A stretch of 64,000 bases of DNA. It comes from Simiduia curdlanivorans. Its GTDB lineage: Bacteria > Pseudomonadota > Gammaproteobacteria > Pseudomonadales > Cellvibrionaceae. Location: the NCBI RefSeq assembly GCF_030409605.1, contig NZ_JAUFQG010000006.1, forward strand, positions 124,001 through 188,000, read 5' to 3'. This document shows, piece after piece, positions 43,363-53,300 of the stretch (the stretch's first letter is position 1; the number at the start of each line of letters is the position of its first letter). A model generated the notes under the pieces. That model worked only from the letters and a program-made list of their open reading frames with translations. It had not been told where the DNA came from and made no database searches. Made by a program: the position numbers and the translations under genes.

Positions 43363-44271
43363 CTATCGGCGCACCAGATCGACCCGAACGGATTGGCGCC
43401 CGCGCCCGGCTGGCGCCAAATTACCCACACTAAAAACGTCGAGTTGCGCTTTAATATTTTTCGCTTTCAGTAAAGCCAACACCAGCTGAGCGTGTTGCTC
43501 AGCAAGATTCATAACATCTTTACCCGACGAGTAGTCGTGCCCCACCAAAACAAAGGCAGCACCGCGTTGACTCTGAATATAGTCCACTATTGCCTGGAGC
43601 TGGGCCGCGGAAACTTGTAGACCTTGGCGCTCACCATAACTTAATGGAATGGAAAAATACCCTCTTTCATCGATACTGGTGGCAATCGAATGGGTCGACG
43701 TCACCAGCCGCCCGAGCTCGGAAGCCGCCACTTTAATGCGCTCTAACTGCACATAGACACTGCCGTTCCCACGCTTAACAGCATAGATTACCGTGTAGGC
43801 AACAGCACCATCCGCTCCTTGAGTTTCAAACACACCATAGCGCTGATTATTGTCGAGACCATAAAGCATTGCCTTACCAAAATGCGTATTTGCCCAAGCG
43901 TTGCTAGAGCCGCATAAAAGGTCGACACAAGAAAACAATTCGCGCCGTTGATCGACTGAAAGCTGCTCTTTAAAAGCCTGATAGGCAGCTGCCTCACTCA
44001 TGCCTTTGGGCAACTCTATGGTCTTACGCTGTAGGCGACCACTGATAATTTCAGCGCCTTGGGTACGCCACTCGTTATTAATGCGCTTATAAATACCGAG
44101 CAGTAACAGGTAGTCATCGACATTGGACTCCTCTTGAAATACCACGCGGCTATCATGTGGCATCTGCCAGTCCATTTCAGCTAGGGCATCGAACGCGAAC
44201 AATGATGCAAACAACACAGACGAAAATGTTTTGAACACAGTTTTAAACTCGGTGTTAAACACGATTTTCAT
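43363..44271 (-). CDS. DUF4892 protein with OmpA-like C-terminal domain
   Basis: A 302-residue exported protein from the ATG at 44271 (signal peptide about 1-32, ending DALA). The N-terminal half resembles DUF4892 (MPHDSRVVFQEES...). The C-terminal part (about 185-300: FVLVGHDYSSGKDVMNLAEQHAQLVLALLKAKNI) looks like an OmpA/MotB peptidoglycan-binding fold. It overlaps the hydrolase gene upstream by 17 bp and is the last gene of the gpsA operon. Function unknown. Confidence 0.78.
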   Translation of the reverse strand: MKIVFNTEFKTVFKTFSSVLFASLFAFDALAEMDWQMPHDSRVVFQEESNVDDYLLLLGIYKRINNEWRTQGAEIISGRLQRKTIELPKGMSEAAAYQAFKEQLSVDQRRELFSCVDLLCGSSNAWANTHFGKAMLYGLDNNQRYGVFETQGADGAVAYTVIYAVKRGNGSVYVQLERIKVAASELGRLVTSTHSIATSIDERGYFSIPLSYGERQGLQVSAAQLQAIVDYIQSQRGAAFVLVGHDYSSGKDVMNLAEQHAQLVLALLKAKNIKAQLDVFSVGNLAPAGRGRQSVRVDLVRR

Positions 44272-45169
44272 CACCCTGATGCTGTTGAATTTTTTGGTTA
44301 AATAACGCTGCCACTTGCACCACTTCATCTTCCAAATGCAGGTGATGACTACCCACTAAATTAACCATTTCTATATTAGAGAAAGACTGCAAATTTTTAG
44401 CGAAAAATGGGAATAGCTTGGGCATTCCTTCACTTGCCAACACTAGCGTGGCGGGCACTTGGATATCCGCAACGAGCGCGTTAATTTGTTCTGAGGTGAG
44501 CTTAATCATGGATGGCGCCAATAATTTAGGGTCCACGCGCCAAGTCACGCCCGCGTCAACCGGTTTCGTCCCGCGCTCCACAATGGCATTAGCTGCCATT
44601 TCACTCAAGGGAAACATTCCTTGGTGCCGAATTTTCGCCGCGGCAGCAATTGAGTCATAAATGGGAAAGGAGCGAGCCGCGTGGCGCTTAAACTCTAATA
44701 TAGCCTTGCGTAACTGAGCCGGAAACTTAGCGCTGGGCACAGGCTCGGGAACTAAACCATCGATGAGTAATACTTGATGGCAGCGCTCTGGCATAATTGC
44801 CGCGTACATGGCGCAAATTATCGCTCCGCGCGAATGCCCCAGTAACCCAACTTCAACGCCACCCAGCTGCTCAACAATTTCTTCGAGATCAATTAGGTCG
44901 TCCCAAATATGGTAAGGCGCTTCTGCGTTGCGATGATAACTTAAACCATGTCCGGCTAGATCTAAGGCAATCACCGTGACATTTAACAAAGGCGCCAAAC
45001 GAGAAAATGACGCGCTATTATCAAGCCAGCCATGCAGCGCGAGAAATATCGGCGCATCAGGTCTTTCCCAAACTTGAGCACAAATTTCGCGCCCGCCCGC
45101 AAGGGTAAAAACTCGCTCAACGACCGGTACGTTCGCTGCACTTACATCAGGATTTATTAACACAGTCAT
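44255..45169 (-). CDS. Alpha/beta-fold hydrolase
   Basis: A 304-residue cytoplasmic hydrolase: LHGWLDNSASF oxyanion region, DLAGHGLS, nucleophile elbow GHSRG with Ser113, and a C-terminal His in VGSHHLHLE. It is similar in size and motifs to the hydrolases beside the aroC/prmB locus of pseudomonads (PA1680-like). It overlaps sixA by 4 bp (ATGA). Substrate unknown. Confidence 0.85.
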   Translation of the reverse strand: MTVLINPDVSAANVPVVERVFTLAGGREICAQVWERPDAPIFLALHGWLDNSASFSRLAPLLNVTVIALDLAGHGLSYHRNAEAPYHIWDDLIDLEEIVEQLGGVEVGLLGHSRGAIICAMYAAIMPERCHQVLLIDGLVPEPVPSAKFPAQLRKAILEFKRHAARSFPIYDSIAAAAKIRHQGMFPLSEMAANAIVERGTKPVDAGVTWRVDPKLLAPSMIKLTSEQINALVADIQVPATLVLASEGMPKLFPFFAKNLQSFSNIEMVNLVGSHHLHLEDEVVQVAALFNQKIQQHQGDENRV

Positions 45170-45660
45170 CGGGGTACCAATGCGGGCGTGATAGATTTCA
45201 ATTCAGCTAAACCTTTGGCGAGGACACTTACCTCTAAATAGGCTAACGAGGCGGTATCCATACTTACTTGCCACACCGGCGTATCACTTAAAAAACTAAT
45301 TAACTGACTCACCAAAGGCTGGTGGCTGACTAACAAAACCGGTGCCCCTGCTATAACTGGCTCCAACCCGCGAATCACCTGTTCGATTGCTACATCCGGG
45401 GTTAACCAAGCTGCTTCGTGGCGGCAGGCGTTCGTCGCCCCTGACAACTCTGCGAAGAGCTCATCCGCGGTTTGCTGCGCACGTAAAAAAGGGCTGACAT
45501 AAACCTGTTCGACAAGAGCCAGTTCAGGCTTAAAACATGCCGCTTGTGCCCGCGCCTGCCGACGACCAAAATTAGTCAATTGCCGAGCGGCATCGGTTGC
45601 GGCCTGCATTTGTGCCTCGCCGTGCCTTAAAATATAGAGCTTTGTTCTTGCCAAACTCAC
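45166..45660 (-). CDS. sixA: Phosphohistidine phosphatase SixA
   Basis: A small histidine-phosphatase-fold enzyme that removes phosphate from phosphohistidine on signalling or PTS proteins. The 164-residue protein starts with GTG at 45660 overlapping the previous stop (GTGA). It carries the RHGEA motif (R12-H13-G14) and a second His in LLVSHQPLVSQL. It belongs to the overlapping gpsA-DUF4389-sixA-hydrolase-DUF4892 transcript. Confidence 0.92.
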   Translation of the reverse strand: MSLARTKLYILRHGEAQMQAATDAARQLTNFGRRQARAQAACFKPELALVEQVYVSPFLRAQQTADELFAELSGATNACRHEAAWLTPDVAIEQVIRGLEPVIAGAPVLLVSHQPLVSQLISFLSDTPVWQVSMDTASLAYLEVSVLAKGLAELKSITPALVPR

Positions 45661-45962
45661 TCGTCCTTGGCGTCGGGCCAGTCGGAAAAAGGAAAGGGTT
45701 TGTCTTCGCTGTTGTAAGTTAAAAAAGCCAAGGTTTGGGCAATATAGGCGGTCAAACTAGCGCCTAACTGACGCAGGTTTTCATTATCTTTACCGGTAAT
45801 TAAGGCAAAAATAAATTGCAGCACCACCACCACGCCAACAACAATACTGGCCACCTGCAACACCAAACCAAATAAAATCATAAATAATAAACGCACCCAA
45901 TGGTCAGGCTTAAGGATGTTGGTTTTAATATTGTCTAAATTTGTTTCTTTTTCGTTAGTCAT
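45657..45962 (-). CDS. DUF4389 membrane protein
   Basis: A 101-residue protein with one long or two short hydrophobic segments (about 20-55, WVRLLFMILFGLVLQVASIVV) and the ending KPFPFSDWP that marks DUF4389. I start at the ATG at 45962, which overlaps the gpsA stop by 8 bp; 13 further codons upstream lie inside gpsA. Function unknown; the gpsA-DUF4389-sixA order is common in pseudomonads and relatives. Confidence 0.85.
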   Translation of the reverse strand: MTNEKETNLDNIKTNILKPDHWVRLLFMILFGLVLQVASIVVGVVVVLQFIFALITGKDNENLRQLGASLTAYIAQTLAFLTYNSEDKPFPFSDWPDAKDE

Positions 45963-47010
45963 GGCTTTCCCCCATAAATTCAACATCGTAGTTTTGCTCA
46001 CCCACCATCAGCTTATGCGCTACCTCACTGATGGGCAAGCCATTAAAAATCACTGCATATAAACCTTTCACCAGCGGCATATACACATCCATCTGCTTGG
46101 CTTTTTGCGCCACAACTTGGAGTGTATTTACACCCTCTGCCACCTGCCCTAACTCAGTCACGATATCATCTAAGGCTCGCCCATGCCCCAAAGCGAAACC
46201 AACGCGATAATTACGCGACAAATCAGATGTACAGGTCAATATTAAATCACCCACGCCCGCTAAACCGAGAAAGGTCATCGGGTTTGCCCCTAATTTGCTA
46301 CCCATTCGGCTCATTTCTGCCAGCGAGCGCGTTATTAACATAGCGTGGGTATTGCTACCGGCGCCGAGGGCTGTGGCCATACCGCTGATGATGGCATAGA
46401 TATTTTTCAGAGCTCCGGCGAGCTCGACGCCGCGCTTATCCTTATTGGCATAAACGCGAAAATTACCAGAACTCAGTACCGCTTGAATGGTTTTAATGAG
46501 ATTGGCATCATCGGACGCGATAACCGTTCCTGTTTGTTGCTGTTCAACAATTTCCTTGGCGAAGTTGGGCCCACTCAGCACGCCAACAGGATGCTGGGGT
46601 AACTCCTGTTCTAAGATTTCACTCATGAGAGTAAAACCATTGCCTTCGATGCCTTTGGTTGTGCTCACCAAAAGTGCATCGGCGCGCACTAAGGGTTGAA
46701 TAAGTCGAACCACTTCGCGAAAACCGGAACTCGGCACCGAGACAAAAACAATATCGGCATCGACCACCGCTGCGCGTAAATCGGAGGTTGCAATCAAGCT
46801 AGGTGCAAACTTATAACCCGGCACGTAATGGCTGTTCTCACGCACCTGCTGACACAAAGCAGCGCGCGCCGCATCGCGCATCCACAGGTAGGTTGGGTTG
46901 TTATTGAGGGCACATATATTTGCGATTGCGGTGCCAAAACTGCCACCGCCGAGAACGGCAATGCGCTTTCCACTTTGTTTCGGTGACATGGAAGAATTCG
47001 CTTCTGTCAT
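45955..47010 (-). CDS. gpsA: Glycerol-3-phosphate dehydrogenase (NAD(P)+)
   Basis: Makes sn-glycerol 3-phosphate from dihydroxyacetone phosphate for phospholipid synthesis. The 351-residue protein has the Rossmann motif VLGGGSFGTAIA, the catalytic-lysine region GVELAGALKNIYAI and the C-terminal NRVG-like NYRVGFALGHG. The N-terminus is about a dozen residues longer than E. coli GpsA; an ATG at codon 8 (47 kb side) is an alternative start. First gene of its overlapping operon. Confidence 0.96.
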   Translation of the reverse strand: MTEANSSMSPKQSGKRIAVLGGGSFGTAIANICALNNNPTYLWMRDAARAALCQQVRENSHYVPGYKFAPSLIATSDLRAAVVDADIVFVSVPSSGFREVVRLIQPLVRADALLVSTTKGIEGNGFTLMSEILEQELPQHPVGVLSGPNFAKEIVEQQQTGTVIASDDANLIKTIQAVLSSGNFRVYANKDKRGVELAGALKNIYAIISGMATALGAGSNTHAMLITRSLAEMSRMGSKLGANPMTFLGLAGVGDLILTCTSDLSRNYRVGFALGHGRALDDIVTELGQVAEGVNTLQVVAQKAKQMDVYMPLVKGLYAVIFNGLPISEVAHKLMVGEQNYDVEFMGESHD

Positions 47011-47134
47011 TTGAGTATCTTCTATTGCCTAAGTCGTACAGGCTCATCAATTATTTTATATAAACCGGCAAATGGCGCCTGCCGGTACCGCTCAATATAC
47101 CCTATTCTTGCAAATTGTAGGGTCAAGATATGAC

Positions 47135-47166
47135 AAAGGCCATTACCCTTTCGAGCAACGGCCTTT
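47135..47166 (-). terminator. Possible terminator after htpG
   Basis: A 10-bp stem AAAGGCCGTT/AATGGCCTTT (one wobble) with a 12-nt loop lies about 20 bp past the htpG stop codon. The following T-run is poor, so efficiency is doubtful. Confidence 0.5.
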
Positions 47167-47187
47167 CCATTCATCAGGGGCGATGAA

Positions 47188-49146
47188 TTAGTGACTCAGT
47201 TCCAGTAACAACTTGTTCAAGCGCGCAACATAGAGCGCAGGGTCTTCGAGTTGCCCACCTTCGGCTAAATGCGCCTGATCAAACAGCACCATGGCCAAAT
47301 CCGCGAAACGCTCTTCGTCCGGCTCTTGATCCAGCTTAAGCAGCAAAGGATGCTCTGGATTAATTTCAAAAATTGGCTTGGATTCCGGTACCTTTTGACC
47401 AGCCTGCTCCAACAATCGACGCATCTGCGCGCCCATATCTTGATCACCCACCACTAAACAGGCGGGAGAATCCGTTAAACGATGGGTAACCCTTACCTCA
47501 GACACTTGGGCTTCCAGCGCTTTCTTCACTCGCGCGATTAAATCAGCGTGGGTCTTGGCGCTCTCCTCCTGGGCCTTTTTCTCCTCATCGGTATCCAGCT
47601 CACCCAGATCTAAGGCGCCCTTGCCCACGTCCTGTAGTGGCTTGCCATCGAAATCGACCATGTGACCCATAAGCCATTCGTCAACCCGATCGCTCAGCAA
47701 TAACACTTCAATGCCCTTCTTGCGGAAAATCTCCAAATGCGGGCTGCTTTTCGCGGTATTGAAGTTTTCTGCAGCCACGTAATAAATCTTTTTCTGCTCT
47801 GGCTTCATCCGAGCAACGTAGTCTTCGAGTGATTGGTCCTGGGTCGCCACATTGGTATGTGTGGTGGCAAAGCGCAGCAATTTGGCAATTTTTTCGCGGT
47901 TAGCAAAATCTTCCGCCGGCCCTTCTTTAAGTACCTGGCCAAATTCCTTCCAGAAGCTGGCATATTTCTCTACGTCATTTTTCGCCAATTTAGACAGCAT
48001 ATCCAGCACGCGCTTGGTCAACGCGGTGCGCATTGCATCGATATTTGGATCTTGCTGTAAAATTTCCCGCGATACGTTCAAAGACAAATCGTTGGAATCG
48101 ACAACACCCTTGATAAAGCGCAGATACATCGGCAAAAACTGCTCGGCGTCATCCATAATAAAGGTGCGCTGAACATACAGTTTCAACCCACGAGCGGCTT
48201 CGCGATTATACATATCGAATGGCGCGCGCGCCGGCACATACAGCAAGCTGGTGTAATCGAGGTTGCCTTCTACGCGGTTATGGCTCCAGGTCACCGGTTC
48301 GGCGTGATCATGGGATACGTGCTTGTAGAACTCTTTGTACTCTTCTTCAGATACGTCCGTGCGCGAACGGGTCCATAAGGCCGTAGCGCTATTGATGGTT
48401 TCAAATTCAGGCGCCGCTTTATCTGCTTTCTTGTCCGACTCATCATCGGCAACATCATAATTAATCTTTTCCATGACCACAGGAATAGAAATATGATCCG
48501 AATATTTTTTGATAATTGAACGCAAGCGCCAGTTATCAGCAAAATCTTTTTCGTCTTCTTTAAGATGAATTACGATAGTGGTGCCGCGGCTTTCGCGCAG
48601 GGTATCTGCCACGGTGAATTCCGCTTCGCCGTTACAAACCCAATGCACCCCCTCAGCCGCCGGTGTGCCAGCGCGACGGCTAAACACTTCGACCTCTTTT
48701 GCCACGATGAAGGCAGAATAGAAGCCAACACCAAACTGACCGATAAGGTGCGCATCTTTCTTTTGATCGCCGGTCAAGTTTTGGAAAAACTGAGAGGTGC
48801 CGGATTTGGCGATAGTACCCAAGTTTTCGATCACTTCGGCGCGAGACATACCGATACCATTATCGGTAATCGTGATGGTGCCGGCTTCTTTATCAAACTC
48901 TACCTTTACTTGAAGATCTGAGTCACCTTCAAAAAGGCTATCATTGGTGAGCGCTTCGAAACGTAGTTTATCAACCGCATCAGAGGCATTGGACACCAGC
49001 TCGCGCAGAAATATCTCCTTGTTCGAATACAAGGAGTGGATCATCAGATGAAGCAGTTGTTTTGCCTCTGTCTGGAAGCCGCGGGTTTCTTTGTTGCTCT
49101 CGACGTTGTTCTCGAAGTTGTTCTCGGTATTGTTTTCGACGCTCAT
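47188..49146 (-). CDS. htpG: Molecular chaperone HtpG (Hsp90)
   Basis: A cytosolic ATP-dependent chaperone. The 652-residue protein shows the GHKL ATP-binding motifs (NASDAVDKLRF, DNGIGMSRAEVI, GQFGVGFYSAF), the middle domain (FYKHVSHDHAEPVTWSHN) and the C-terminal dimerisation domain. It is longer than E. coli HtpG (624), in part because of an Asn-rich extension before the conserved ETRGFQTEAKQLL. A good Shine-Dalgarno (AGGAG) precedes the ATG at 49146. Confidence 0.97.
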   Translation of the reverse strand: MSVENNTENNFENNVESNKETRGFQTEAKQLLHLMIHSLYSNKEIFLRELVSNASDAVDKLRFEALTNDSLFEGDSDLQVKVEFDKEAGTITITDNGIGMSRAEVIENLGTIAKSGTSQFFQNLTGDQKKDAHLIGQFGVGFYSAFIVAKEVEVFSRRAGTPAAEGVHWVCNGEAEFTVADTLRESRGTTIVIHLKEDEKDFADNWRLRSIIKKYSDHISIPVVMEKINYDVADDESDKKADKAAPEFETINSATALWTRSRTDVSEEEYKEFYKHVSHDHAEPVTWSHNRVEGNLDYTSLLYVPARAPFDMYNREAARGLKLYVQRTFIMDDAEQFLPMYLRFIKGVVDSNDLSLNVSREILQQDPNIDAMRTALTKRVLDMLSKLAKNDVEKYASFWKEFGQVLKEGPAEDFANREKIAKLLRFATTHTNVATQDQSLEDYVARMKPEQKKIYYVAAENFNTAKSSPHLEIFRKKGIEVLLLSDRVDEWLMGHMVDFDGKPLQDVGKGALDLGELDTDEEKKAQEESAKTHADLIARVKKALEAQVSEVRVTHRLTDSPACLVVGDQDMGAQMRRLLEQAGQKVPESKPIFEINPEHPLLLKLDQEPDEERFADLAMVLFDQAHLAEGGQLEDPALYVARLNKLLLELSH

Positions 49147-49251
49147 GCGTGCAAGCTCCTGTTATCTCAGTATTTCTTTGCCTTGGCCGCCAAGCGACCA
49201 GTTGCCCTTAAGATGGGGCCGGCAAATGAGAATTCAAGCGTGGCAGAGGGC

Positions 49252-49698
49252 TTAATCGGTGAGCAAAAAATGAGCGCGAGCCCTAGCGATGGGCTCCTCA
49301 GGCGACTCTTGCCAGGCAGCTACGCCCATATTGACCAATTTTCGGCCCTGACGAACAATTTCGCAGCTAACCCGGGTATCGCGTAATTTACCGGCGCGAA
49401 TATAGTCGATGGAAAAATCGACAATTTTAGGCAGTTTCAGGGTGTCCATTGCCATCAACAGGTGCAGCGCCGCCGACATTTCCATAAAACCGCCAATAGC
49501 GCCGCCGTGCAGTGCCGGCAGTGTTGGGTTACCCACATTGCCGGGGCTAGCCGGCAATAGAAAACACAGTGTTTTAGCGCTCTGATCCACGGTCATACCG
49601 AGCAACTTGGCATAAGGTATGGCATCCGTGATCAAATTTACCTGGCCGCTTGCGCGAGCCTCACGCACCAGATCAGCAAAAGTTCCCTGTTGACTCAT
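49252..49698 (-). CDS. Hotdog-fold thioesterase (PaaI-like), second of a pair
   Basis: A 148-residue hotdog protein with LPALHGGAIGGFMEMSAALHL (the HGG motif with the helix) and a C-terminal strand region. PaaI-type enzymes hydrolyse acyl-CoA thioesters. It overlaps its upstream paralogue by 4 bp (ATGA), so the two are coupled and may form a mixed complex. Substrates unknown. Confidence 0.83.
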   Translation of the reverse strand: MSQQGTFADLVREARASGQVNLITDAIPYAKLLGMTVDQSAKTLCFLLPASPGNVGNPTLPALHGGAIGGFMEMSAALHLLMAMDTLKLPKIVDFSIDYIRAGKLRDTRVSCEIVRQGRKLVNMGVAAWQESPEEPIARARAHFLLTD

Positions 49699-50204
49699 GA
49701 CTCGGCTCCGAAACTGTCGATAACTGCACGAAATTGCTGCGCCACCTGGGAAGCGATGGCCTTATCTAAGCGAGAGAAATTGGCCACACAGTAGGCAACA
49801 GGCTTGTCTTTATCGTCATGATAGGCAACGCCACGGGTAAAAATCACATGCTCAGTCACCTTGTAAACCTCGCCTTCGGCATAGAGTGTCTGGCCGGGTG
49901 TGGCTGGGCGCATATAGTCGATGCGTAAATCCATGGTGGGGCAGAGCTCTGGCTCTTCAAGGGCCGTACAAGTGGCGAAACCACAACAGGTATCGAGCAT
50001 AGTGGTTAACACACCGCCATGAATCACGCCGGTATCGGGGTTACCCACAAGGTGTTCGCCCCAGGGTAACTTGACCGTCACCCGACCATCGCCCACCGCC
50101 TCAATCGCCAAACCCAATCGATGAAAGTGATCGCCCTTGTTAAAAGACACCATAAATTCAAACAACTGTTTGGCTTTTTCAAAACTAATCCCAGACTTCA
50201 GCAT
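49695..50204 (-). CDS. Hotdog-fold thioesterase (PaaI-like), first of a pair
   Basis: A 169-residue hotdog protein with the motif GVIHGGVLTTMLDTCCGFA. The ATG at 50204 is chosen because GAGG lies a few bases before it; a GTG two codons upstream overlaps that Shine-Dalgarno. It is divergent from the hybrid kinase gene, with about 180 bp between them. Confidence 0.84.
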   Translation of the reverse strand: MLKSGISFEKAKQLFEFMVSFNKGDHFHRLGLAIEAVGDGRVTVKLPWGEHLVGNPDTGVIHGGVLTTMLDTCCGFATCTALEEPELCPTMDLRIDYMRPATPGQTLYAEGEVYKVTEHVIFTRGVAYHDDKDKPVAYCVANFSRLDKAIASQVAQQFRAVIDSFGAES

Positions 50205-50389
50205 GCACACCTCAAAACCTCAAACGCTCGTTTAAGCATTATAGGGCTAAGCAGCGGACAACCACTAGCACACCGATGCCCAGGCCCAAACAAGGACTTA
50301 AAGCCAAATAGCCCCTTAGACCAAAGTCGAACAATACACCTTGGCAATAAATTAGGTAGACTGCAAAAAAATAACGAAAACAGGCTCTT

Positions 50390-53300
50390 ATGAATAGTCA
50401 GCTGGTACTGTTACTGGCGTTTGTCTATGCCGGCTTACTCTTTTTAGTGGCCTGGAAGGCCGAGCGGCTTACGCAGATTTCGCCAAAAATTAAAGCCCTC
50501 ATGTACGCCTTATCACTTGCGGTTTACTGCTCTTCGTGGACATTTTTTGCCGCCGTGGGGCTGGCGGCAGAGAGCGGCTGGGACTTCCTGCCCATCTATC
50601 TAGGCCCAGTTTTACTGTTTGGCTTGGGCTGGCCTTTTCTGCGCAAGCTTTCGGTCATCAGCCAACGCAATCGCGTCACATCCATCGCCGACTTCATCGG
50701 TTCCCGCTACGGCAAACATCAACTGTTGGCCTCTGTAGTGACCTTGTTGGCGGTCATTGGCACCCTGCCCTACATTGCTCTGCAGCTAAAGGCGGTGAGC
50801 TTGGCCTGGCAAACCGTCGATGCACAATGGCCATCGGTTAGCACCAACCTGCAAGCCAGTAACAGCCTAATTGCCGCCATCATCATGGTATGGTTCGCCA
50901 TTTTGTTTGGCACCAGAACACTCGATGGCCCGCACCGGCATCAAGGTTTGATCTCCGCTATCGGCGTTGAATCCCTAGTAAAGTTATTGTCGTTCATATT
51001 GGTAGCTTGGCTCGCCTTTAAAGTGCTCAGTAATGCAAATTCGACTCCCCATGAATTAGCAGCGCTTCCTTCTGCTCTCAAACAATTGCCGGTTATAGAT
51101 GCTAATTTTTTGACCCAAACCCTACTCGCACTCGCCGCCATTATTTGCCTGCCTAGGCAATTTCATCTGACCTTTGTAGAGCACCACAGTAGCCAAGGTT
51201 TGAGAACGGCACGCTGGCTCTTGCCACTGTATTTAATTATTTTCAGTGTGCTCGTCGTGCCTATCGCACTCGCCGGCCAAAGCCTGTTCGATTTACAAAG
51301 CGTCGCTGGTGACACCATCGTACTGAGGCTGCCGCTTGCGGAGAATTCACCGACGATAACAGCCATGGCATTTCTCGGTGGCATTTCCGCCGCGACCGGC
51401 ATGGTAGTGGTCGCGGCCATCACCCTGTCTATCATGATATCCAACGAACTGGTGGTGCCGTTATGGTTGCGCTTTGGTTCAAACCGTCAATTTAGAGCCG
51501 AGCAACTGGGCCAAAACTTGCGTAACGTTCGCCGCTTAGCCATCGCCATTGTGTTGATGCTGGGTTGGTTATTGGAACAACATTTATCGGCAGACAACTC
51601 CCTACCCTCCATCGGCCTGATTGCCTTTGCGTCCGCCGCACAGTTGCTCCCCTCCTTAGTGGCCGCTTTGTATTGGCAGCGCGGTCACCGCAATGGTGTG
51701 CTGGCAGGGCTTTTGGGTGGCGCAGGTATTTGGTTTTACTGTTTATTGATACCCGCTCTGCTCGGTGCAGACCATCCACTGGTGACCGATGGCCCAGGCC
51801 AAATTCACTGGCTAATACCGACCAATTTATTTGGCGTTGATAGTGTCGACCCGCTCACTCAAGGCGTGTTTTGGAGCCTGTTGATTAATTGCTTGCTGTT
51901 TTATTTGGTGTCGTCGTTTAGTCGTTTCAACGCACTCGATATTCGCCAAGCCAATGCCTTTACCCAATTGCACCGCCGGTTTCATTATGCGCAACAGGAT
52001 TTCGATTTAAGTGGCATTGAAATTCGACAGCTACAACGGGTTATTACCCCGCTCATGGGCGAACAGCGCAGCCTAGCGCTATGGCGAGAGTTCGAACAAA
52101 AGTTAAGCCATCGATTGTTACCTCACGATAAAGCACCACGCTTTGTGTTGGCGAAAGTCGAATCGGCATTGGCCGCCATTATTGGCGCCGTGTCCGCACA
52201 CCGAACCATGGAGCTGCTACGCAAACAACAGCCCTTAATGCTTGAGGACTTGGTCAATCTTGTCGGCGGAACCTCTAAACAAGTTCAGTTCAGTCAAGAA
52301 CTACTACAAACAACACTGGAAACCATTCCACAAGGCGTAAGTGTGGTTGGCGCGCAGTTACAACTAGTGGCATGGAATAAACGCTACGAAGAAATGTTTA
52401 ACTATCCACCGCGCTTACTTTACGTTGGCTGCCCCATATCCCGAATCTATGAGTTTAACGCTGCTCGTGGTATTTTTGCGCAGGACGATAAGGATTTAGA
52501 TGCCGCTATTCAGCGCCGACTCAACTGGCTCAAGGACGGTAAAAGTTACCGTTTAGAACGGCGACTGCCCAACCATACGGTAATAGAGATCAGAGGTATC
52601 CCCTTGGCCAACGGTGGCTATGTAACCACCTACACGGACATCTCTGAATATCGCCGGGTGCAAGAGGAGCTGGAGCAATCCAAAGATCAACTCGAAAGCC
52701 GCGTGGCGGAGCGAACCACTGAGCTGATTGAATCAAATCAATCGCTACAAAGAGAAAATCAGCTGCGCGCTAAACTGGAAAAAGAACTTAGCGCGGTTCA
52801 TGCCAGTAAGACACGATTTCTGGCAGCGGCCAGTCACGACATGGCTCAGCCCATCAACGCGGCACGGTTATTTGTTGCGGCACTAGCCCAAAAGGCGGAA
52901 AAACGTGGCGACGACGAACTCTTAAACGACACTCGTCACATAGGCGATGCATTGGCGTCTACCGAAACCTTAATTGAATCGCTACGAGAAATTTCCCGAT
53001 TAGATGGCGGCAAGCTGTCACCTAAGCGCGAGCACTTTTCCGCGTCGAGTTTACTTGAACCTTTAGCGCGAGAATTTAGCGCTATCGCGCGCGAAAAGGG
53101 GCTTATCTTTCACTGGCAAAACAGCCGCTGTTGGCTCTATTCAGACCCGCAATTACTAAGGCGCATCGTGCAAAACTTTTTATCCAACGCGATCAATCAC
53201 ACGCGCGCGAAAAATAGCGAAGGCAAGCGCAATAAAATTTTATTCGGCTGCCGGCGTCAAAATGGCCACCTATGGCTCGAAGTCTGGGATACCGGGCCAG

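Noticed and set aside
43354..43372. Terminator between folE and the DUF4892 gene
   Set aside because: A good 7-bp stem exists, but there is no T-run on either side and it overlaps the end of the DUF4892 coding sequence, so I only mention it under folE.
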